Positions 1-9,136 of a DNA stretch of 61,254 bases are shown piece by piece (the first letter of the stretch is position 1; each line of letters starts with the position of its first letter). This DNA comes from CAVQAH01 sp963784195 (GTDB lineage: Bacteria > Acidobacteriota > Vicinamibacteria > Vicinamibacterales > 2-12-FULL-66-21), in assembly GCA_963784195.1 (NCBI GenBank), contig CAWARA010000006.1:1-61254 (forward strand). The letters are read 5' to 3'. A program made the translations under genes and the position numbers. The notes beneath the pieces are model-generated. The model did not search any database. It was not told where the DNA came from and saw only the letters and a program-made list of their open reading frames with translations.

Positions 1-3000
1 TCACAACGTCTTGAACAGCGCGTCAGCGTAGACGTAGTCGAGCGTGCTGCGGCCTTCCTTCAGCCAGCCGAGAATCGGCTCGAGCACCTCGCGCGCCTCG
101 CCCTGGCGCTGGTGGCTCACGAGAAAGTGGGCGTAGCCGCGGGCGGCGCGCAGCTCGAGCCAGCGCGCGCCTTGCCGCTGCGCCGTCGCGAGTGCCGTCC
201 GGTACATCTCGTCGGCACGCTCGGGTGGGCCTCCGCGCGCCGAAATCAACTCGCCCTGCATTCGCGCGTACTCCGCATCGTAGGAGTGCTGTCCGGTCGC
301 CTCAGCGGCCTTTGCCGCCTCGTCGAGCGCCCGCTGCGCCCGGTCGTAGTGCTGGGATCGCATCAGCGCTTCAGCGAACATCACGAAGTAATACGGACGG
401 AGCAGCGCCGAGCGGCTCATGGTGTGGGTCTGCAACCCTTCCTCGATGACCCGCAGCCCGCGTCGGGTGTCGCCGAGATCGATATACGCGCGGCCGCAGA
501 GCGGAGCGGCCCACTGCACTTCCTGCGCGATTCCGTGGGCGTGGCAGATCACCGCGAGCTGATCGTAGGTGCGCTGAATTTCCCGGGAGTTGCGCATCGC
601 CAGATGCGCGAAGATCTCGAAGAGCAGCGCGAACGCGAGCGGTTGCGGGTGGTCGATCGACCGTGCTTCGGCGACGGCCTGCTGCACGCATGCCAGTCCC
701 TGCTCCGGGAATCCGCGCAGGGTCAGCGTCCGCGATAACTCACAGCGGCAGAAGATGCCCGGTTCGATCCCGGTCTGCCATACGCGCGGACGATGGAACT
801 CCGGATCGTACAGGGACAGTCCGCGCTCGAGCCGCTGATGCGATTCCTCGAGGTCGCCGCGATGGAAGAGTGCGGCACCGACGGACCATTCGCCGATCAT
901 CTGAAGGTGCGGATCGCCGAGGCGCTGGAAGAGCTCGAGCATCTCCAGCGAGATCTCGTGCGCCGTGCGGATTTCTCCCGAGACGATGTGGTGCGCCGAC
1001 AGCCCGATGAGCACGGGCACGACTCGCGCCGGGTCCTCGACTTTCCGGCACAGTTCACGCGCGCGCGCGTAAGCGCTCCCGACGGCCGACATCGCGTATC
1101 CCTGGCTGGTCTTGATCGCCAGGCCGTACGCCATCTGGAGGTCGAGTTCCGCAGCCGCGCGTTGTGGCGTGTCAGGTTCGGCAGCCAGCAGCGCGAGCCC
1201 GCGTTGGGCGAGACGGGCAGTTTCCGCGTGCGCATACAGCCGCGCGGCTCCCTGAGCCGCTTTGTTCCAGTATTCGGCGGCCCGGACATTGTCCCGGGCT
1301 GTCTCGAGGATCACCGCGATGTCGGCAGCGTTGTCCGTCTTGCCGGCCAGACGCGCGATCAGCCCGTCGGCGATCGTCTTGCTGAGCGCGACGCGACGCG
1401 TGATCCGGAGCGAGTCGGAAATCGTGTTGTGGTACAGGTGATGCGCGAAGCGGTAACGCAGCGTCAGCGACCGATCGGGGCATTCGTACTCGTCGACGAA
1501 GCGAACGAGCGCGTGCTCGCGCTCGAGACGTTCGAGACGGTCCTCGACGTCATCTTCCGCCTGCCCAAGCGCGCGCGCCACGATTGCCGAATCGAAATCC
1601 AGCCCCTGCACGCTCGCCGCCGTCAGCAGCCGCCGATCGCCGTCGTCGAGCGCCTCGAGCTTCCGCTGGATCAGGCTTAGAACGGAGCGCGGCAACTCGT
1701 CCTCGAGGGCCGACAAGTCGTCTGCGATCACCCATCGCCCGTCCTGCTGACGGAGGAGTTGACGGCGCCGAAGGTCGCGCAGCACATCGGCCATGAAAAG
1801 CGGACTGCCTTCGGTGCGCTCGTGGATCAAGTTGGCAAACCCGGACGGGAACGCGTGCTCCGGGAATTGCAGCGCGACATACTTCTCGACGGCCTGGACG
1901 TCGAGATACGAGGGAACGATTTCGCGGCACAAGCCGCGCGACATCAGGTCGAGTTTCGTCGGCAGAAACGGATGCTTGCTCTGTGCGAGCTCGGATGGAC
2001 GGCTGGTCGTGATGATCAGCAGCCGGGTTGCCTGAATCCGGCGGGCCAGGTACGAGATCAAGTCCGTCGTCGAGGGATCCGCCCAATGCACGTCGTCCAG
2101 GCACAGGATGACGGGCTGCATGCGCGAGACCTCTTCGATCAGCGCCGAGATTTCGCGCTTCAGGCGTTCCTGGGATCCGCCGGTCGTTTCAGCCGCCAGC
2201 CGCGCTGCCGACGACTCGTTTTCCGACGAGGGGATGATCTGGACGTACCAGCTGGGAGCCAGCGCGCGAATCAATCGTGAGAGGCTTCCGAGTTGTTCGT
2301 TGTGCTGAAGGCTGTCCAGCAGCTCGAGGACGGGCAGATACGCTTCCGTTCCGGCCAGGCGCTCCGAGCACCGGCCTCGCCCGATCCGGACCGCCTCGCC
2401 GCTCTCCTCCAGCTGGCGGAGGAAGGCGTCCATCAGCGTGGTCTTGCCCAGTCCGGCTTCAGCGGAGATGGCGATCAGCCGGCCCTTTCCGCGTTTCACG
2501 CGCTCGAACTCCTCGACCAGATCGGCCATTTCCCTCTCGCGGCCGACCAGGTTCGGGTCGATCGGCGCGTGCCGCGGCGCAACTTTGACTGACGACAGCG
2601 CAACCGCAACCGACGAATCGTGCGCGACGTTCAGCCTGAACATCACCTCGCTGGCGCCGGGACGCAGCCGCGCGTCCTTCTGCAGCATCTCGAGGATCAG
2701 CTGATCGAGTGCGCGTGGAAGTTCGGGGTTGATGAGCGACGGCGGCTCGGGTGCCTCCCACATGAGCGCGTGCAGCGTACCGATTTGAGAGGCGGCGTGG
2801 AAAGGATGCCGGCCCGTCGAGATCTCGTATAGCAGGATGCCGAGCGCGAAGACGTCTGCTTCAGGCGCGATCCGTTCGCCACGAGCTTGCTCCGGAGCCA
2901 TGTATCCGATCGTGCCGAGCACCAGGCCGGTTTCTGTCGCAGCGGGACCGGTGGAGTGGGCGGTGACCGCATCCTGGTGGAGGCGGGCGAGACCGAAGTC

Positions 3001-3453
3001 GAGCAGCTTGGCGTATCCGTCCGGCCGCACCATGACGTTCTCGGGCTTGATGTCCCGATGGATGATCTGCGCAGCGTGTGCGACAGCCAGAGCCTCGGCG
3101 ATCTGCCGCGCGATCGCGACGGCCCGCGACAGCGGAATACCTTCGCTGGCGGCCTTCCTGAGTGTCGTCCCTTCGATCAGTTCCATCGCGACGTACCGAT
3201 CCGTTCCGAATACACCGGTCTCGTAGATCGTCACGATGTTGGGGTGGTTGAGGGCGGAGGCGAGCGTGGCCTCGCGCAGCAGGCGATCCAGCGCGGCTTC
3301 GTCGCCGACGAGCGCACGGCGAATCACCTTGAGCGCGACGCTTCGGGCGAGCCGCGTATCCTGAGCGCGATACACCTCACCCATGCCTCCCGCGCCGAGT
3401 TGTGCGAGTACTTCGTAGGGTCCGACCCTGACACCGGGTGCGATGGAGGACAT
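1..3453 (-). CDS. Ser/Thr protein kinase fused to AAA ATPase and TPR-like region
   Basis: This is a cytoplasmic PknB-type kinase joined to a PknK/MalT-like signalling ATPase, about 1150 residues. Visible kinase motifs are the glycine loop GAGGMGEVYRA (about 20-30), the ATP lysine in VALKV (K42), HRDIKPEN (132-139), DFG (152-154) and an APE-type motif near 186. A second NTPase domain follows, with Walker A AEAGLGKTT (331-339) and Walker B VILCLDDVHW (about 448-457). The remaining C-terminal ~500 residues are helical and TPR-like. The frame stays open 41 codons upstream, but the ATG at 3453 begins right before the kinase domain and lies 15 nt from a TATAAT box. The stop is inside the window. 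The signal it senses is unknown. Confidence 0.9.
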   Translation of the reverse strand: MSSIAPGVRVGPYEVLAQLGAGGMGEVYRAQDTRLARSVALKVIRRALVGDEAALDRLLREATLASALNHPNIVTIYETGVFGTDRYVAMELIEGTTLRKAASEGIPLSRAVAIARQIAEALAVAHAAQIIHRDIKPENVMVRPDGYAKLLDFGLARLHQDAVTAHSTGPAATETGLVLGTIGYMAPEQARGERIAPEADVFALGILLYEISTGRHPFHAASQIGTLHALMWEAPEPPSLINPELPRALDQLILEMLQKDARLRPGASEVMFRLNVAHDSSVAVALSSVKVAPRHAPIDPNLVGREREMADLVEEFERVKRGKGRLIAISAEAGLGKTTLMDAFLRQLEESGEAVRIGRGRCSERLAGTEAYLPVLELLDSLQHNEQLGSLSRLIRALAPSWYVQIIPSSENESSAARLAAETTGGSQERLKREISALIEEVSRMQPVILCLDDVHWADPSTTDLISYLARRIQATRLLIITTSRPSELAQSKHPFLPTKLDLMSRGLCREIVPSYLDVQAVEKYVALQFPEHAFPSGFANLIHERTEGSPLFMADVLRDLRRRQLLRQQDGRWVIADDLSALEDELPRSVLSLIQRKLEALDDGDRRLLTAASVQGLDFDSAIVARALGQAEDDVEDRLERLEREHALVRFVDEYECPDRSLTLRYRFAHHLYHNTISDSLRITRRVALSKTIADGLIARLAGKTDNAADIAVILETARDNVRAAEYWNKAAQGAARLYAHAETARLAQRGLALLAAEPDTPQRAAAELDLQMAYGLAIKTSQGYAMSAVGSAYARARELCRKVEDPARVVPVLIGLSAHHIVSGEIRTAHEISLEMLELFQRLGDPHLQMIGEWSVGAALFHRGDLEESHQRLERGLSLYDPEFHRPRVWQTGIEPGIFCRCELSRTLTLRGFPEQGLACVQQAVAEARSIDHPQPLAFALLFEIFAHLAMRNSREIQRTYDQLAVICHAHGIAQEVQWAAPLCGRAYIDLGDTRRGLRVIEEGLQTHTMSRSALLRPYYFVMFAEALMRSQHYDRAQRALDEAAKAAEATGQHSYDAEYARMQGELISARGGPPERADEMYRTALATAQRQGARWLELRAARGYAHFLVSHQRQGEAREVLEPILGWLKEGRSTLDYVYADALFKTL

Positions 3454-3468
3454 GTCGGGAATTCGAGA

Positions 3469-3474
3469 ATTATA
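3469..3474 (-). promoter_or_regulatory. -10 box (TATAAT) of the kinase gene at 3453
   Basis: There is a perfect TATAAT on the minus strand ending 15 nt before the chosen ATG. The predicted transcript would have a leader of only about 8-10 nt and no room for a Shine-Dalgarno site. No convincing -35 hexamer is visible 17 nt upstream. The second kinase gene (start 16838) has a TATACT box at exactly the same distance. Confidence 0.4.
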
Positions 3475-3494
3475 CCTGGGTGGATGCGACCGCA

Positions 3495-4547
3495 TCACGG
3501 CAGCGCGATCGTCGCGATCAGGGGAAAGTGATCGGACCCGTAGCTCGAGTCCGCTCGCCGGAACGTGCTCCGCCAACCGTCGTCCAGCCGGAAGAACAAA
3601 TGGTCGAGACGCAGATGGCCCTTGAACGTCGGGCGGCGATCAACCGCCTTGGTGTCGGGAAACGCCTTCGCTGCCTCGTCGGTACGCGCGCTCGTCGAAG
3701 CCCGCCCAAGTGTTGAAGTCTCCGCCGAGCACGACAAAATCCTCCGCCCCGACGTACTGCAGCAACCCGCGCACCTGCCGCAGGCGGGCGAGCTCCGCAG
3801 CGGCGAACCACGCACGCTTCGGACCGACGAGATTGTCGAGGTGCGCCGACACCACGCGCAGGTGCCATGGCTCGCCGTGTCTCGACGTCCCCGAGATCGT
3901 CGCCGCGACGGCGACACGGCGCTGACGTTCGAACGGCAGCTCGATGGCGTCGTAGTCACTCAGCGGCACCGATGACAGGATCGCATTGCCACGGTCTTCG
4001 TCGGACCGTGAAGGCTCCCCGTTGCGCATCGAGGGTACGTAGTAGAGGTCGAATCCGCCTCGATCCGCGGTGACCTCGATCTCTTCGCGAGCAGGTGAGT
4101 GCTCGTCACTGCCAAGTCTGCTGGCGAATCGCGCAGAGCGCGGAACGGAGGGTGGAACTTCAGGTCCCTTGCGGAACGCCTCCTGAAGAAGCAGGACAAT
4201 CGGCGCGTCAGGTTCCCGCGCGCGCAATTCGGCGATGAGCGCGGGGACGTTTCCAAGGCCCAGGCCGATGTTCCAGCTCACGATGAGGATCACGCGCGGC
4301 CGCGCGAATAGCGTGTGTAGAATTCCGACGTCACGATGACTGGAGGGCCGACAGCCGACGACCATCGGTCGAGCGTCGCTCGATCACTCTCGTCTGTTGG
4401 CGAATACCACCCAGGGGACTCGACCCGGACGCTATCGCGCCTGGAGAGGGCGTATCCGCCGGCACAGCTCGCCGACGCACAAACGGACAGCCAAAGTGCG
4501 ATTAATGGAAACGGCGCGACCCAGCGCCGGTGATGCAGTGGGCTCAC
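3495..4547 (-). CDS. Endonuclease/exonuclease/phosphatase (EEP) family lipoprotein, frameshifted
   Basis: The protein is recovered by joining three reading-frame pieces. The first has a hydrophobic N-terminus ending in an ASASC lipobox-like site and a conserved-looking DRWSSAVGPP segment. The second begins IVSWNIGLG and continues through LLLQEAF, SAHLDN and GGDFNTW, which are the metal and catalytic motifs of EEP nucleases/phosphatases. The third ends with RLDHLFF and SDHFPLI, the C-terminal Asp-His motif. Frame changes fall near 4312 and near 3680. The start is uncertain: GTG at 4547 for the lipoprotein, or GTG at 4293 if the upstream piece is not used. The stop is 41 bp before the kinase gene on the same strand. 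The substrate is unknown. The lesions may be assembly indels. Confidence 0.65.
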
Positions 4548-4598
4548 GTGGGTAACCGGAAGGACTCGATCGATTGTAACAGCCGCGTGCTGCCCGGC

Positions 4599-5926
<1,328 letters not shown>

Positions 5927-5927
5927 G

Positions 5928-7106
5928 ATGCGCACATATGCGGTCGCGATCGCCGTCGCGCTTGGGTTGAGTGCGGCCGATCTTCATGCGCAAAGCGCCG
6001 GCACGCTCAGTGACGTCATCGGCTTTCTGGTGACGAACCAGGCCGTTCCGACGGCTGACTTCGAGAAGGACCGCGCCGCTGCCGAGGCTGCCCGCGAGAC
6101 CATCTCGCGCGCGCTGCTCATCAACCTCACATCAGTTCCAATCGCCACGTCGTCAAGCGGCTTCTTGTATCGCTTGAACCCCGAGCTTGGCACCGTGCAA
6201 CGCGCGTCCGATACGTTCGGCAGCTTTTTCACCGAGCGTGCGCTGACCGCGGGCAAGGGGAGGGCATCGCTCGGCATTTCTGCCGGAACCTCGGAGTTCG
6301 ACCACCTGAACGGTCGCAGCCTGGATGACGGGACGCTCGTGACCGTTCAGAACCAGTTCCGGGACGAGAGCGCACCGTTCGACACCGAATCGCTGACGCT
6401 GAACATCCGGACGAGCACGATGACGGTGCTGGCCAGCGTCGGCGTCACCGATCGGCTCGAGATCGGCGGCGCCGTGCCCTTCGTGCGCCTGACCATGGAC
6501 GGGGAGCGGATCAACGTCTACCGGGGAACTCCACTCGTACAGGCCACGGCGTCAGGTACCGCGAGCGGTATCGCGGACGTCGCGTTGCGGGCCAAGTACA
6601 CGATCGTGAGCGCGGCAGCGGGCGGGGTCGCGGCGGCTGGGGAATTCAGGCTGCCGACGGGAGACGAGGACAACCTCCTGGGCGCCGGCTCATCCTCGTG
6701 GCGCGTTATCGGTGTCGCCTCGTACGATCAGGGTCCCGTCGGCGTGCACGGCAACGCCGGCATCGTCCGAGGCGGAGTCTCTGACGAGGTGACGTTCGCC
6801 GGCGCAGTGTCAGTGGCCGCCCAACCACGCCTGACGCTGACGGCCGAACTCTACGGGCGTCACGTCTCCGAGTTGCGGGACATTGAGCTCTCCGCTGAGC
6901 CTCACCCGACGATTACTGGCGTGGATACGTCACGCCTGGTTGCCGGCGCATCGGCCAACAACGTCATCGTCGCGATCGCCGGCGTCAAATGGAACGTGGC
7001 AGGAACGGTGGTGCTCGGTGGTCACGTGACGTGGTCATTGACCGACAACGGCTTGACGGCGCCGATTACGCCCACCGTTGCGCTGGAGTACGCGTTTCCG
7101 CGGTGA
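5928..7106 (+). CDS. Putative outer-membrane beta-barrel protein (MetA/transporter-like)
   Basis: The protein has 392 residues. A signal peptide (MRTYAVAIAVALGL...LHAQ) is followed by a mostly beta-strand protein with alternating hydrophobic residues. Segments such as GVTDRLEIGGAVPFVRL, ADVALRAKYT and EFRLPTGDEDNLLGAG resemble the putative MetA-pathway/phenol-degradation outer-membrane transporters. The C-terminus, ALEYAFPR, is aromatic like many barrel ends. The ATG at 5928 was chosen because it directly precedes the signal peptide, 1 nt after the upstream stop. A purine-rich ggag lies about 13 nt upstream. Family assignment is by pattern only, and the transported substrate, if any, is unknown. 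Confidence 0.65.
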   Translation: MRTYAVAIAVALGLSAADLHAQSAGTLSDVIGFLVTNQAVPTADFEKDRAAAEAARETISRALLINLTSVPIATSSSGFLYRLNPELGTVQRASDTFGSFFTERALTAGKGRASLGISAGTSEFDHLNGRSLDDGTLVTVQNQFRDESAPFDTESLTLNIRTSTMTVLASVGVTDRLEIGGAVPFVRLTMDGERINVYRGTPLVQATASGTASGIADVALRAKYTIVSAAAGGVAAAGEFRLPTGDEDNLLGAGSSSWRVIGVASYDQGPVGVHGNAGIVRGGVSDEVTFAGAVSVAAQPRLTLTAELYGRHVSELRDIELSAEPHPTITGVDTSRLVAGASANNVIVAIAGVKWNVAGTVVLGGHVTWSLTDNGLTAPITPTVALEYAFPR

Positions 7107-7122
7107 GAAGCGCCTCCGCGTT

Positions 7123-8260
7123 CTATCGGGCGACCGCCCGTTCGATCTCCCAGGCGCCAGCGCGCTTCCGCAGCTCGAAGTCCCAGCGGCGAACTGCCGT
7201 TCGCGCCCCGCCACCGACCTTCGGCACCCAGGTCGCCGTGCCCGCGCAGCGCGCGTGGGCGTCAGCGCCCTCCACGGTGACGTCGCAGGATTGAAGCGAC
7301 ACGCGTTGCGAGGCCAGTCCATCGAACGCCCGCTCGAGCGCGGTTCGGTCGACGCCTGGCCACACCGAGCTTGCGGCCTCGGCGTCGAGGCTGCTGTAGG
7401 CGCGTTCGTACCGGTTGAGCACCCCGCGGACGATTGATGACTCGTCGACCGGCTTCGGTTCGGGTTTGGGCGCAAGTGTCACGGCTGCCGCGGTCTCCAC
7501 GGGTTCCGTGGCAGTCGAGATCGCCGGAGCCGCTGGAGCGGGTCTCGCGGGAGGTTCAGGCGACGGCGTCTGCGGAAGCTCGTCGAGGCGCATCTCGGAT
7601 CGCGGCGTCTCCGGCACGGACACTGGCGACGGAAGATCCCTGTTGACCGCAAGGACGACCGGCGACGTTTCCGGTTCGGTGACGGCTTCGGCTATAGGCG
7701 GAGCTGGCATGGGCGGCAGTATCGGCAGCACCGGTTCATCCCCGACGAGGTCGGGGGCGGCGGCGGGTGCAGTGACCGTCTCCTGCTCGATCCGCAGCGC
7801 GGGTCGCGGGGCGGCGGTTCCGGATGGATTGAGCTTGACGGGTTCGGGCGGCGCGGCGCTGCGCCAGTAGTACGACCCAACCGCGGTGCCCGTCAGGAGG
7901 ATCGCGACGAACGCTGAGGACCCGACCCACCGCCACGATTGAAGCTGACCACCTGCGGGAAACCGTGGCACTTTCGCAAGCTGGCAGAGGATTAGCGTGG
8001 CTCTCCGGCACTGTTCCCTCGAGTGCCCTTAATCGGGTCTCGAGTTCTGCGAGCTCTGGACACGCGGGATCGAGCTGTCGCGCTTCCTCGATCGCCGCGC
8101 GTGCGTCCGCCGCGCGCCCGTCGTCCAGTGCCAGATCTGCCCGAAGCAGGCACCGTCCCACGCGTCGGCGGCGCATGCGGGCCTCGAAACTCAGCCACTC
8201 ATCCGTCACCGCATGAGGTCCGGTGGCCGTGCTGTCGAAGTTCACACCGCCGTCGGTCAT
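7123..8260 (-). CDS. TPR-like / transmembrane / NTF2-like domain protein, frameshifted
   Basis: Two overlapping reading frames make one plausible protein. The N-terminal ~85 residues carry a single TPR-like helical unit (RADLALDDGRAADARAAIEEAR). A frame change between about 7965 and 8020 leads to a transmembrane helix (WVGSSAFVAILLTGTAVGSY), a Pro-rich linker of ~140 residues, and a C-terminal ~100-residue domain (VLNRYERAYSSLDAE to AWEIERAV) that looks like a SnoaL/DUF4440-type NTF2 fold. It is convergent with the beta-barrel gene (16-bp gap) and lies 41 bp downstream of the RRM gene on the same strand. Function unknown; possibly an inner-membrane anchored sensor. Confidence 0.55.
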
Positions 8261-8301
8261 GTCAGAGCGTCATGCAAAAAGATTGCTCGCCCTGACCGAC
8301 C

Positions 8302-8946
8302 TCAGCTTTCGTCGTCGCCCACGTCGCCGTCGTCCTTGCCTGCGTCGGCGTCGTCCTTGCTGGCGATGTTATCGACCTCGACGACCTCCTCGTCTGCCGC
8401 ACGCCAATCTTCGTCGGCGTCGTACAGGCGTCCGACCGGACGTTCCTTGATGGGGCCGCGCGGACCGCGGTCGGAGTCCTTGCGCGGGGGCTTGCGCTTG
8501 TTCTTGGGTGGAGCATCGGGCCCGAAGTTCCGGCTGCGCGACGCAGGAACGTTCGGATCGGATGGTCTCGTGCCGGTAAACCCGCCAGGTCGCGGTGCAC
8601 TGAAGCCGCCCGGGCGCGGGCCGCTGAAACCTCCGCCACCTGGCCCGCCGGGACGGGGCCCGCTGAAACCACCAGGCCGGGGCCCGGCCGGACGATCCTC
8701 GCGCGGACGCGCCTCGCTGACCGCGAGCGGGCGTCCCTTGAACGGTTGTTGGTTGAATTGTCGGATAGCTTCCTCGGCGACAGCTCGATCCGCGTAATCG
8801 ACGAAAGCGAATCCGCGCGGCCGGCCGGTCTCCCGATCGGTGGGAAGCACTATCTGGGCGGGTTCTCCGACACTCGACAGGTGATCTCGCAACTCTGCCT
8901 CTGTTGCCGTGTAAGGCAGGTTGCCAATGAACAGACGAACTGACAC
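8302..8946 (-). CDS. RRM-domain RNA-binding protein
   Basis: A 214-residue protein with one N-terminal RNA-recognition motif. RNP2 is LFIGNL (residues 5-10) and RNP1 is RGFAFVDY (about 44-51). The C-terminal ~130 residues are disordered: Gly/Pro/Arg repeats (PRPGGFSGPRPGG-like) followed by an acidic tail. Small RRM proteins of this type occur in cyanobacteria and acidobacteria and bind single-stranded RNA; a role in mRNA handling is an inference. The start MSVRLFIGNL is unambiguous because the domain begins at residue 3. It probably heads a short operon with the downstream TPR/NTF2-like gene. Confidence 0.9.
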   Translation of the reverse strand: MSVRLFIGNLPYTATEAELRDHLSSVGEPAQIVLPTDRETGRPRGFAFVDYADRAVAEEAIRQFNQQPFKGRPLAVSEARPREDRPAGPRPGGFSGPRPGGPGGGGFSGPRPGGFSAPRPGGFTGTRPSDPNVPASRSRNFGPDAPPKNKRKPPRKDSDRGPRGPIKERPVGRLYDADEDWRAADEEVVEVDNIASKDDADAGKDDGDVGDDES

Positions 8947-9136
8947 AGCCCCCTCTTCGTTACGTCGGCGCCCAAGCCCGCAGGAATTCCACGGCCAGAG
9001 TCGCCGACAGTCCCATCAAAATAGCACGGACGGCCAAAAAAGCGGTTGTCGACTTTGGCCGCCGAGGTTGAAGGGCCTCGGTCTGCTGCGCTACCATGGA
9101 CTGTTCGGCTTTCGGTCGAAGAGCACACAGTAGAAC

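Noticed and set aside
9060..9136. A LexA/SOS box before uvrA (ctgttcggc...acacag)
   Set aside because: The spacing between the half-sites is too long for a known LexA operator, and the acidobacterial consensus is not known to me.
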